Assembly: GCA_964396115.1 (NCBI GenBank)
Contig: CAYNDL010000003.1
Span: 1 to 39,868, forward strand
DNA: 39,868 nucleotides
Reading direction: 5' to 3'
Origin: CAYNDL01 sp964396115
Lineage (GTDB): Bacteria > Patescibacteriota > Andersenbacteria > UBA10190 > CAIZMI01
Each line of letters begins with the position of its first letter. Position 1 is the stretch's first letter. Of the stretch, positions 31,480 through 38,960 are shown piece after piece. The position numbers and the translations under genes are program-made. Under the pieces are notes generated by a model. That model had not been told where the DNA came from. It did no database searches and was given only the letters and a program-made list of their open reading frames with translations.

Positions 31480-32100
31480 TCACTCTTTTATGTTCAGTAT
31501 TTCTGCAAGTTGTGATTTGTCAAAACCAACAATGTATTCAGGCTCACCTTCGCCATAGCTGATCTCCGTCACGGGAACACCCATTTGTCCGGTTTTTTCA
31601 ACCATTTCTTGTCCGGCCTTTTGGTCGAGATCAACATAAACCACCTGGTGGGCAATGTTATTTTGGTCCAGCCAGGACTTTTCCATTTTGCAGTAAGGGC
31701 ACGTCATTGTTGAATATAGTTTCACCACTGTTGGTTTTAGTTCAGAAACTCCTCCTGCTTGATTTACTATGAGCTTAATTTCATCGCTAATAGTTTTAGC
31801 CAATTTTCTCAGGGCAGGATTAGGGGTGGCTACTGACAAAATTTTTGCTTCTGCAGCTCCCAGGTGAACACCACTATCCGTCAGAACAATGAAAAAAGTT
31901 GTTGGTAAAAGTGGCAGCAGGTGTTCTTCTTGAGACGCAAAATTATCAAGCCATTCAGCTTTGTAAGCAGAAACAATTCCATTTTTTTTATTTTTGACCT
32001 CACCAACTACTGTCCAACCCTGTGTCTTAAGAAGGTTGAGTGTTTTTTGAGTCGTGTCCTCAAAACTGTAATTGCTTTTTCTAAAATATGATAAATTCAT
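31480..32100 (-). CDS. DUF302-glutaredoxin fusion protein
   Basis: 206 aa from ATG 32100. The N-terminal half (about 1-118; SYFRKSNYSFEDTTQKTLNL, LKTQGWTVVGEV) is a DUF302-like domain, a family found in metal-stress and sulfur-linked proteins. The C-terminal half (about 125-206) is a glutaredoxin: VVKLYSTMTCPYCKMEKSWL with the CPYC active site, the cis-Pro motif MGVPVTEI, and a closing IVGFDKSQLAEIL. It should reduce disulfides or glutathione/other thiol adducts. The gene starts 4 nt after the ArsR stop and is surely in its operon. An in-frame start at 32139 would overlap arsR by 35 bp, so it is less likely. Confidence 0.82.
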   Translation of the reverse strand: MNLSYFRKSNYSFEDTTQKTLNLLKTQGWTVVGEVKNKKNGIVSAYKAEWLDNFASQEEHLLPLLPTTFFIVLTDSGVHLGAAEAKILSVATPNPALRKLAKTISDEIKLIVNQAGGVSELKPTVVKLYSTMTCPYCKMEKSWLDQNNIAHQVVYVDLDQKAGQEMVEKTGQMGVPVTEISYGEGEPEYIVGFDKSQLAEILNIKE

Positions 32101-32104
32101 GATC

Positions 32105-32368
32105 TTATTTTTCGCATATGGATAATAGGGAACGAGCAATCTTTAAAAAATTGCGATTCGATAACGAATAATATATTTCCTGCCCTCTCCTCGAAGTTTC
32201 TAGGACCCCGGCATCCCTAAGGCGGGCTAAGTGCTGGGAGACTGCTGACTGTGACAGTCCGCATACGTTGGTAAGTTGCTGTACATTTTTGCTGCTTTTT
32301 GAGAGGCAGCAAATAAGCCTAAGCCTGACGGGATTCGCCAGAGCGGGTAAGAGTTTTGGATTACTCAT
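32105..32368 (-). CDS. ArsR-family winged-helix regulator
   Basis: 87 aa. LLPALANPVRLRLICCLSKS opens the winged helix. The recognition helix is VCGLSQSAVSQHLARLRDAG and the wing is VLETSRRGQEIYYSL. Two vicinal Cys (ICCLS) lie in the first helix at a place unlike the classic ELCVCDL arsenic site; they could sense a metal, metalloid or thiol-oxidant. It is first in an operon with the DUF302-glutaredoxin. It probably represses its own promoter through the repeat at 32377-32396. Confidence 0.93.
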   Translation of the reverse strand: MSNPKLLPALANPVRLRLICCLSKSSKNVQQLTNVCGLSQSAVSQHLARLRDAGVLETSRRGQEIYYSLSNRNFLKIARSLLSICEK

Positions 32369-32376
32369 TAATCAAT

Positions 32377-32404
32377 ATATTAGACAATGCTAATATAATG
32401 TCAA
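32377..32404 (-). promoter_or_regulatory. ArsR operon promoter and operator
   Basis: On the minus strand: TTGACA (32399-32404), 16-bp spacer, TAATAT (32377-32382), then 8 nt to the ATG. An inverted repeat ATATTAG-6 nt-CTAATAT (32377-32396) covers the -10 box and most of the spacer, a typical ArsR site. Confidence 0.75.
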
Positions 32405-32509
32405 GTGAGCCTTCTGTATTTGGATCGAAATCTTTAGACAACAACAAGGGGCCGAATTAGTACTATACCGTTTGTTCAATATGTGTTAGTTTTTGAACTT
32501 GAATTAGCG

Positions 32510-33808
32510 ATGAAAGGATTTAGGGCATTTTTAATAGAATATAGTAATTCGTTGAAAGTGGGCTGGTTCTTGGCGTCCAGGCAAATCAGGCACGCTGGCA
32601 AAGGAACCACAGCATTGATCGTGTTTATTATGGCGCTTACTTTTCTTAACTTGGTCGTTGTTTCCGGACTTTTGGTTGGCTTAATTACGGGGTCCTTCCA
32701 ACAGTATAGGGAAAGCTATTCCGGTGACGTGATTATCACGCCAGCGGCGCGCCGCGAATACATCGAGAACTCACAAAATTTAGTTAAATTTATAGAAGGT
32801 CATCCTTCAGTGGAAACTTGGACCGCGCGTTACAGTACCGGAGCACAGGTTTTGGGGACTCTCGATGACTTACCGGACAAAGAGACTAGCCCGAACAGCA
32901 TTGGGGCAAGGCTGACGGGCATAAATATAGAGAAAGAGGAAGCCTTCTCCCGTTTTTCCCGTTTCGTAAAATACGGGAACAATCTTACGTCGGGCAGCGA
33001 CGGCGGTATTTTGATCGGCGCAAGTCTGTTGAAAAAGTACTCAACTTACGCCGACGCCAACATACCCGGTTTGAACTTATTGGAAAATGTTGATGTGGAG
33101 AGCAGGGTCCGGGCGACTTTCGATCGTGGAGAAAATGGTAAAGTTAGTCGGGAATTCGTAGTTAAAGGAATACTCAAAAGCAAGATTGATGAAATATCGG
33201 CACGCATGTTCATTACGGATTCTGAGTTGAAACGTTTGATGGAAGGAAGCAGCAAGGATTATAACGAAATTGCAATCCGCACTGTCCCCGGGGAAGCTCA
33301 AATGCTGGTAAACGATATAGAAGATTTTATGCGGGGGTACGATGTTCGCGTACAAACTTACGAGCAGGCCATTCCCTCATTTTTGCGCGACATCGAAACA
33401 ACGATGAATGTGTTGGGTAACGCTCTTTCTTCTATCGCCCTTATCGTTGCATCGATAACAATGTTCATTGTGATCTTTATCAATGCTGTGACGAAAAGAA
33501 AATTTATCGGGATCATGAAAGGCATTGGGATCAGTCCCCACGCGATCCAGATTGCGTATGTGTTTCAAGCGTTCTTTTATGGTCTGGTTGGCTCCGCTGT
33601 CGGCTTGATAATTACGTTTGGCTTTCTGCGTCCTTGGTTTGACCGGCATCCAATTGATTTTCCTTTTTCAGACGGGATACTTGTGGCGACGCCAGGGGGT
33701 GCTTTTTTCCGCGTTCTGATCTTGCTTGCCGTTACGTTGGTGGCCGGGTATGTTCCGGCAAAATTAATTGTCCGGCGTAATACACTGGATGCTATCTTGG
33801 GAAGGTAA
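32510..33808 (+). CDS. MacB/FtsX-type ABC transporter permease
   Basis: 432 aa from ATG 32510. One helix near the N-terminus (TTALIVFIMALTFLNLVVVS, about 34-54), a large outer domain (about 62-290, with DVIITPAARREYIENSQNL), then three helices (SIALIVASITMFIVIFINAV; IAYVFQAFFYGLVGSAVGLI; FRVLILLAVTLVAGYVPA). This is the four-helix MacB/LolE layout of mechanotransmission exporters and extractors. It is paired with the ATPase gene 4 bp downstream. The cargo is unknown; family members move peptides, lipoproteins, toxins or antibiotics away from the membrane. An earlier in-frame start at 32483 is possible. Confidence 0.92.
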   Translation: MKGFRAFLIEYSNSLKVGWFLASRQIRHAGKGTTALIVFIMALTFLNLVVVSGLLVGLITGSFQQYRESYSGDVIITPAARREYIENSQNLVKFIEGHPSVETWTARYSTGAQVLGTLDDLPDKETSPNSIGARLTGINIEKEEAFSRFSRFVKYGNNLTSGSDGGILIGASLLKKYSTYADANIPGLNLLENVDVESRVRATFDRGENGKVSREFVVKGILKSKIDEISARMFITDSELKRLMEGSSKDYNEIAIRTVPGEAQMLVNDIEDFMRGYDVRVQTYEQAIPSFLRDIETTMNVLGNALSSIALIVASITMFIVIFINAVTKRKFIGIMKGIGISPHAIQIAYVFQAFFYGLVGSAVGLIITFGFLRPWFDRHPIDFPFSDGILVATPGGAFFRVLILLAVTLVAGYVPAKLIVRRNTLDAILGR

Positions 33809-33812
33809 AAAA

Positions 33813-34490
33813 ATGATACGCGTAGAGAATCTTACAAAATCATACGGAGTTGGTAACCTGACAACAGTTGCATTAAACGGCGTTAATCTAAAGATAGAAG
33901 ACGGTGAGTTTGTGGCAATCGTCGGCCCTTCCGGTGCTGGCAAGTCAACTCTTCTTTATCAGATGTCCTTTCTGGATGAACCAACGTCAGGTGAAGTTTA
34001 TTTCCGTGGAGAAAAAACTTCCCACTTGAGCCAGGCCGAGAAAACCGTGCTTCGTCTACATGAGTTAGGTTATGTTTTTCAGGACTACGCACTGCTTCCC
34101 GAGCTATCTGCATTGGACAACGTAGCCCTACCAATGCTGATGCAGGGGATGTCACGGACGATTGCTTTTCATAAAGCAAAACAAGCATTAATGAAAATTG
34201 GTTTGGTCGACAAGTTTTCGAACATGCCTAGCCAACTGTCCGGCGGACAACAACAGAGAGTAGCGATCGCACGAGCTATCGCCCACGAGCCGCATGTTTT
34301 GTTCGCTGATGAGCCAACTGCAAACTTAGATTCGGCAAACGGTCGTCTGGTTATGGATGCTTTTTTGGACCTTCATAAAGAAGGCCAAACAATTGTTATG
34401 GTCACGCACGAAGAAGAATACGCAAGAATCACGAAGAGGACAGTAATGCTGAAGGATGGTGTTGTTGTTGCGGATGAAAGGCGTCCGTAA
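33813..34490 (+). CDS. ABC transporter ATP-binding subunit, MacB/LolD type
   Basis: 225 aa from ATG 33813. Walker [14 protein letters not shown]-loop [17 protein letters not shown], signature [18 protein letters not shown], Walker [14 protein letters not shown] and H-loop [10 protein letters not shown]: a complete ATPase. The [14 protein letters not shown] stretch before the Q-loop is typical of the LolD/MacB group. GGAAGG before ATG gives translation; 33768 is an in-frame start that would run into the permease gene. It powers the permease next door. Confidence 0.95.
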   Translation: MIRVENLTKSYGVGNLTTVALNGVNLKIEDGEFVAIVGPSGAGKSTLLYQMSFLDEPTSGEVYFRGEKTSHLSQAEKTVLRLHELGYVFQDYALLPELSALDNVALPMLMQGMSRTIAFHKAKQALMKIGLVDKFSNMPSQLSGGQQQRVAIARAIAHEPHVLFADEPTANLDSANGRLVMDAFLDLHKEGQTIVMVTHEEEYARITKRTVMLKDGVVVADERRP

Positions 34491-34533
34491 ATTTTGTTGA
34501 CATGAGTCGTCCAAGTTACCACACTGGAGGCAA

Positions 34534-35316
34534 ATGACAGGCAAAGAAATTTTTTCGCGTAATTTGGGTATTATTTCGGAAGAAGAACAAGAAAAACTCA
34601 GGCAATCTACCGTAGCGATCGCCGGCGTCGGTGCCGACGGTGGTTTATTGGCGGAAAGGTTAATAAGGGCGGGAGTGGGGAGCTTACGTTTAGCGGACCC
34701 CGACATTTTTGATGTTTCAAATTTGAATCGGCAGTATGGTTGTGACGCAAGTACGATTGGAAAAAATAAGTCCGAGGTCGTGGCTGGGTTGCTTCGGGAA
34801 ATTAACTCCGATGTAAACGTCAATGTATTTCCAACGGGAGTTACTGCGGAAAACCTTTCTGAGTTCATTAGCGGTGCTGATGTGGTCGTAGATGAGATCG
34901 ATTACACCAGGCCTGACATCTCGGTTATGTTTCATCGTGAAGCTCGTCGTCAGAATAAGTTTGTCTTTCTCGCTGTAAATATTGGTTGGGGTGCCAACGT
35001 GTTTGTGTTCGATCCGAAGGGAATGACGTTGGAAGAATACATAGGCCTTCCGCCAGAATTGAGCTATGAGGACATTAAACATTTTTCTATTCCACCGGAA
35101 AAATTTGCGCCTCAGGTTCCAGACTACATGGATAAAAAATTAATCGAAGCCATTGTGCGTGGCGAAGTTGATATACCCGCTGTTAGTCCGAGTGTCGCCC
35201 TGGAGGCCGGAATGCTGTCTTCTTACATCATTTTATTCTTGACAAAAGGCAAAATAAACAATATAATACCTCGTTATTCAGGAATCGATTTATTTTCACG
35301 GAGAAGTGAACTGTAA
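34534..35316 (+). CDS. ThiF/E1-like adenylyltransferase
   Basis: 260 aa. STVAIAGVGADGGLLAERLI is the nucleotide-binding loop; ADPDIFDVSNLNRQYG, with the Asp, Asn-Arg-Gln and the later Lys in GKNKSEV, is the E1 adenylation signature. VVDEIDYTRPDISVMFHREA follows the family core. The usual zinc-binding CxxC pairs are absent, and no catalytic Cys stands at the standard place, so it may adenylate without forming a thioester. Family members activate a carboxyl end of a small protein or peptide. GGAGG 5 nt before ATG. A consensus promoter for the next gene lies inside its last codons. Confidence 0.9.
   Translation: MTGKEIFSRNLGIISEEEQEKLRQSTVAIAGVGADGGLLAERLIRAGVGSLRLADPDIFDVSNLNRQYGCDASTIGKNKSEVVAGLLREINSDVNVNVFPTGVTAENLSEFISGADVVVDEIDYTRPDISVMFHREARRQNKFVFLAVNIGWGANVFVFDPKGMTLEEYIGLPPELSYEDIKHFSIPPEKFAPQVPDYMDKKLIEAIVRGEVDIPAVSPSVALEAGMLSSYIILFLTKGKINNIIPRYSGIDLFSRRSEL
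35239..35267 (+). promoter_or_regulatory. Perfect consensus promoter inside the thiF-like gene
   Basis: TTGACA, 17-bp spacer, TATAAT: a full consensus match. It lies within the last 80 bp of the adenylyltransferase gene and should drive the acyltransferase gene with a leader of about 69 nt. Confidence 0.9.
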
Positions 35317-35342
35317 AAAGCGATAGCTAAGGGAGGTGAAAA

Positions 35343-35969
35343 ATGAGCGTTGAGATACGCGGAGCCCGCAAGGAAGAGCTTCCTCAATCCTTCGCTTTGC
35401 GTTTTCAACGCTACAGCGATTTGGGATGGATTTCGAGGAGCGATTACCCGGACGGCCGGGAGATTGATGAGTATGACGAGAGGAGTGCACACTTCGTGGC
35501 AGTGCACGAAGGCATTGTCAAAGGTTATGTGCGGCTCATCATGCCGGGGCCGTTTCCAATCGAGAAGGAGTTTGGACTTCCGCTACCGGTCCAACTAGGA
35601 GACAACGCCATTCCCGCAGAAGTCTCACGCTTCATCGTGGAACGGGCCAATGGAGCGTGCCGCCACACCGTTGCGCTCGGATTGCTCCAAGTGTTGATCC
35701 GCCACAGTGTTAAAGTCGGTGTGACCCACTGGCTTCAAGCACTGGATCGGTTGGCCTTCCGCCTCGTTCATTCGTGGCATTTCCTGTTCAACGAGTATGC
35801 AGACAGGAAGGAGTACATGGGTTCATTGACGGTCCCGACCTTCTTGGGCGTTAGGGACTTCTTTGATCAGATGGCCAACCACGACCCTGTTAAGTATCAG
35901 TTTTTCTCCAAAGACTGGAATCCCGAAGAGGTTGCGACACAAGCCAACAAGGCGTACTTCGCCCACTGA
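35343..35969 (+). CDS. FeeM/LuxI-fold N-acyltransferase (GC3-rich class)
   Basis: 208 aa. The N-terminal half has FALRFQRYSDLGW, EIDEYDERSAHFVAV, GYVRLIMPGPFP and AEVSRFIVERA. These match, in order, the R, D-x-YD, RL-x-P and E-x-SR signature shared by N-acyl amino-acid synthases (FeeM), exosortase-linked acyltransferases and LuxI autoinducer synthases. The C-terminal half (VALGLLQVLIRHSVKVGVTH, then WLQALDRLAFRLVHSWHFLF) is the GNAT-like second part. It should join an acyl chain, from acyl-ACP or acyl-CoA, to an amine. SD GGGAGGTGA is near perfect. High GC3; the terminator overlaps its stop codon. Confidence 0.82.
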   Translation: MSVEIRGARKEELPQSFALRFQRYSDLGWISRSDYPDGREIDEYDERSAHFVAVHEGIVKGYVRLIMPGPFPIEKEFGLPLPVQLGDNAIPAEVSRFIVERANGACRHTVALGLLQVLIRHSVKVGVTHWLQALDRLAFRLVHSWHFLFNEYADRKEYMGSLTVPTFLGVRDFFDQMANHDPVKYQFFSKDWNPEEVATQANKAYFAH

Positions 35970-35990
35970 TGTGAATCGGTGGGCTTTTTT
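35961..35990 (+). terminator. Terminator overlapping the acyltransferase stop codon
   Basis: GCCCACTGAT pairs with ATCGGTGGGC (10 bp, one wobble) around the loop GTGA, then TTTTTT. The TGA stop (35967-35969) is in the stem. Confidence 0.9.
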
Positions 35991-35998
35991 GATAATAT
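35990..35998 (+). promoter_or_regulatory. Extended -10 promoter of the kinase gene
   Basis: TGA-TAATAT, then 7 nt (with GAAGG) and the ATG at 36006. It starts on the last base of the preceding terminator. Confidence 0.6.
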
Positions 35999-36005
35999 TT
36001 GAAGG

Positions 36006-37604
36006 ATGACAAACATAGAAACGATAAATATCGCATTACTTAGCATCATCAGTCTGACTAATATAGTCTTAGCTGTTCTGGTCATTCTTTATGGTAAAAG
36101 CGGACGAGCTCCAAAGTGGTTCGCTGGTGTAATTTTCTCAACAGTTGCTTGGACTTTGGTTAATTACTTAGCCGATAATATTCAAAACCATTATTGGTCG
36201 CTCATCTGGACGAAGATGACGTTCTCAACAACTGCCATGTTGGCATGGTTCTTGCTACTTTTTGCTTTAGAGTACGGCCGGCGGGCGCGACTCAGGAGGG
36301 TCTTAATTTTAGCAACCTTCGTTCCGAATTTAATTATTCAGACATTAATGTTCACGCGCTTAATCGTTAAGGACGTTGAGCGCTATGAACGTGGGGTGAA
36401 TGTTATTTTCGGGGGGTTTGATTGGGTGTTTGCCGTTATATTCTTCGGATTCCTGTTTTTGTCGATCGGTCTGTTGATCCGACGTTACAGGCGCACAAAG
36501 GAAAACGAATATCGATATGAGATCCTATTCATGCTGTTGGGCTTAAGTCTTTTTGTAATTGCGGGAGCAATCACAAATTTCATCATTCCGGTTGTATTTA
36601 ATTATTTTTACGCGAGTGTGTTTGGACCCTATTTCTCTATTTTCTTTATTGGCCTGACTACCTATGCGATCCTCCGCCATAAGGCATTGGGAATCAACAT
36701 CCTTGCACCCCAAGTATTTACGTTATTCATTGGTGCGGTTTTGTTGGTTGAAGTAATCATTGCCTCCGATATGACCCAGCGTTTTATCCGTTCTGTTATT
36801 TTTCTTTGGTACGTCGTCCTCGCCGTGCTATTGATAAGGGCGATTAGACATGAGGCAAGCCTTGTGCAGATGCTAAGTGAAGCGAATAAAAACCTTAAAC
36901 AGTTGATGGATATAAAAAACGAATTCATGCAGATCGCTTCGCATCAATTGAGAACGCCGGTGTCGGTTATGAGGGGAATGCTAGATATGCTGCGGGAAGA
37001 CGACGGACGTCTGACGGAAACACAGAAGAAGGAATTCATCGAAAAGGCATACTTGAAATCTGAGAAACTGGTGCAAATAATCGCCGATGTGCTTTCGGCG
37101 ACTGAAATGGATGTCCCGGATTTCAATATTGCGGGAACCGCGAAACAATTAGATTTGGCAGACCTAGCAAAGAAGTCGGCGAACGTTTGCCGTTCCCAAG
37201 CGAAGCAAAAAGGCCTGCGGTTTAGTGTTCACACAAAGAAGGCCCAGGTAAGTGGATCGGAAGTCTATCTGCCCCAGGCAATGATTAACCTAATTGATAA
37301 CGCTGTTAAATATACGCAAAGCGGTTCGGTCCGCGTCGAAGTCCATGTTGAAGGTGACGATGCTGTGTTTCAAGTTCGCGATACGGGAGCTGGAGTCCCG
37401 GAAGATGAAATAAAAGAACTTTGGACAAAATTTAAACGGGCAACAAATGCGCGTGACCTGCACACTGATGGTTCCGGTCTCGGGTTGTTTATTGTTAAGA
37501 AAATCATTGAAGGGCATGCGGGTGGCAGGGTTTTTGTTACGAGTAAACTGGACAAAGGTTCCACGTTCGGCTTCCGACTGCCATTAATTTATGATAAGAA
37601 ATAG
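36006..37604 (+). CDS. 7TM-type sensor histidine kinase
   Basis: 532 aa. Eight or so hydrophobic helices in residues 1-290 form a '7TM' type sensor (HisK_N_7TM). A short coiled linker leads to the dimerisation domain with the phospho-His in MQIASHQLRTPVSVMRGMLD (about residue 312). The catalytic domain holds the N box NLIDNAVKYTQSG, G1 VRDTGAGVPEDE and G2 DGSGLGLFIVKK. It should autophosphorylate and pass phosphate to the receiver protein encoded 3 bp downstream. No outer ligand domain is visible, so the ligand probably binds in or near the membrane, as expected for hydrophobic molecules. Confidence 0.95.
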   Translation: MTNIETINIALLSIISLTNIVLAVLVILYGKSGRAPKWFAGVIFSTVAWTLVNYLADNIQNHYWSLIWTKMTFSTTAMLAWFLLLFALEYGRRARLRRVLILATFVPNLIIQTLMFTRLIVKDVERYERGVNVIFGGFDWVFAVIFFGFLFLSIGLLIRRYRRTKENEYRYEILFMLLGLSLFVIAGAITNFIIPVVFNYFYASVFGPYFSIFFIGLTTYAILRHKALGINILAPQVFTLFIGAVLLVEVIIASDMTQRFIRSVIFLWYVVLAVLLIRAIRHEASLVQMLSEANKNLKQLMDIKNEFMQIASHQLRTPVSVMRGMLDMLREDDGRLTETQKKEFIEKAYLKSEKLVQIIADVLSATEMDVPDFNIAGTAKQLDLADLAKKSANVCRSQAKQKGLRFSVHTKKAQVSGSEVYLPQAMINLIDNAVKYTQSGSVRVEVHVEGDDAVFQVRDTGAGVPEDEIKELWTKFKRATNARDLHTDGSGLGLFIVKKIIEGHAGGRVFVTSKLDKGSTFGFRLPLIYDKK

Positions 37605-37606
37605 AT

Positions 37607-38386
37607 ATGCCCAAAGTTCTTATAATCGATGACGATCCGGACCAGCTGTTGATGTATCGTGTTGAATTTGAGGGGCATGGATTTGAGGTTGCAACTATTG
37701 AATCAGGGGAAGGCGCACTCAAAGCAGCGGTCGCCGAAAAACCCAACGTTATTTTATTGGATATACACATGGAGGACAGAAGCGGTCTTGATGTATTGAG
37801 TGAACTCAAGCAATTTGACGATACAAAAAATATTCCAGTGGTGATATTTACTAATTTTAGCAAGCAACAGTTTGCCGAAGCCGCGAAGGAAATTGGTGCG
37901 AGCAAGTTTATCGTAAAGACAGAGCGGTTACCACGTGAGATCGTCAAAGACGTTGAAGAAGTCTTGGGTAATTCTGAGAGCGATATTTCAAAAACGAAGG
38001 AGCGGAAGGAAAAAGTGCTACTTGTCGAAGACAATCCTTATCACCGTGAAATGTATACGACGAAGTTCTTTCTCGCAGGGTTTCGTCTCATTACTGCAGC
38101 CAACGGGGAAAAAGCTCTCGAAGAAGTAAACAACAACAAGATAGATTTGATTTTGCTAGATCTTGCCCTCCCAGGCATGAGTGGATTGGATGTACTTAAA
38201 CAATTGAAGGCTGATGAAGTCACAAAAAATATTCCGGTTGTGACCTTTACTGTTACCCCTAAGAGCGAGTTGCCTAGAGAAACAAGGGAATATCTTGAAG
38301 ATCATACCGTTGCGTATTTCGAAAAAATGACGCAATTGCCGAACGAAGCTGTTGAGCTGGTTGAGAAGATCCTGGCGCATAAATAA
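37607..38386 (+). CDS. Tandem double-receiver response regulator
   Basis: 259 aa, two receiver domains and nothing else. REC1 (about 1-122): acidic pair LIIDDDPDQ, phospho-Asp ILLDIHM (about residue 52), Lys in FIVKTE. REC2 (about 128-259): LLVEDNPYH, phospho-Asp LILLDLALPG (about residue 180), Lys in YFEKMT. Both look able to accept phosphate. There is no DNA-binding output domain, so it acts by protein contact or as a phosphate relay. It is translated right after the kinase (2 bp gap) and is its probable partner. Confidence 0.95.
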   Translation: MPKVLIIDDDPDQLLMYRVEFEGHGFEVATIESGEGALKAAVAEKPNVILLDIHMEDRSGLDVLSELKQFDDTKNIPVVIFTNFSKQQFAEAAKEIGASKFIVKTERLPREIVKDVEEVLGNSESDISKTKERKEKVLLVEDNPYHREMYTTKFFLAGFRLITAANGEKALEEVNNNKIDLILLDLALPGMSGLDVLKQLKADEVTKNIPVVTFTVTPKSELPRETREYLEDHTVAYFEKMTQLPNEAVELVEKILAHK

Positions 38387-38480
38387 TAATATTTTTTTGG
38401 ACGTCCTTTATTTCACAGACGGTTTTAGTATTTTCGTTTTATAAAGTTAATATTCATTGTTCACAAAAAAGGGGGAGTAT

Positions 38481-38960
38481 ATGGATAAAAGAGAAATGTA
38501 CGTTCGGTGGCTAAATGACGTTTACGCCATGGAAAAAGCAATTGGAAAAATTCTGGATAAACAAGCACAAAAAACCGAAGACGAAGAAGTAAAGATGTTG
38601 TTAGAAAAACACAAGGAGACCACTGAACGACAAGCGGAAATGGTCCGAAGCCGTATAGAAGCCCAGGATGGAAAAGTGGGGAAGTTAAAAGAAGTGAGCG
38701 TCCAGGTCATGGCAATGGTCGATGCGCTCGCGATGGGAATGCAGCACGACAGATTAATCAAAAATGCCATCGCGGATTATTCCGTTGAGCACCTAGAGAT
38801 GGCTGCATATTCAGCACTGGCAGAAGCAGCCACAGAAATGGGAGACACCGAAACAGCTTCGATGTGTGCGGAAATAATGAAAGAGGAAATGCAAATGGCG
38901 GAAATACTACGAAAGAATGTTCCTGTTCTTGCTAGGAAGGTTTTGCAGTCTCACGACTGA
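38481..38960 (+). CDS. DUF892 / YciE-like ferritin-like protein
   Basis: 159 aa from ATG 38481, with GGGGGAG 4 nt upstream; an in-frame TTG at 38457 is rejected. Four helices: MYVRWLNDVYAMEKAIGKIL, VKMLLEKHKETTERQAEMVR, YSVEHLEMAAYSALAEAATE and CAEIMKEEMQMAEILRKN. The Glu and Glu-x-x-His pairs in helices 1-4 fit the di-metal site of the DUF892 ferritin-like family (YciE/YciF, stress-induced). A role in iron or oxidative stress is inferred. The 3' end overlaps the converging sugar-dehydrogenase gene by 10 bp. Confidence 0.9.
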   Translation: MDKREMYVRWLNDVYAMEKAIGKILDKQAQKTEDEEVKMLLEKHKETTERQAEMVRSRIEAQDGKVGKLKEVSVQVMAMVDALAMGMQHDRLIKNAIADYSVEHLEMAAYSALAEAATEMGDTETASMCAEIMKEEMQMAEILRKNVPVLARKVLQSHD

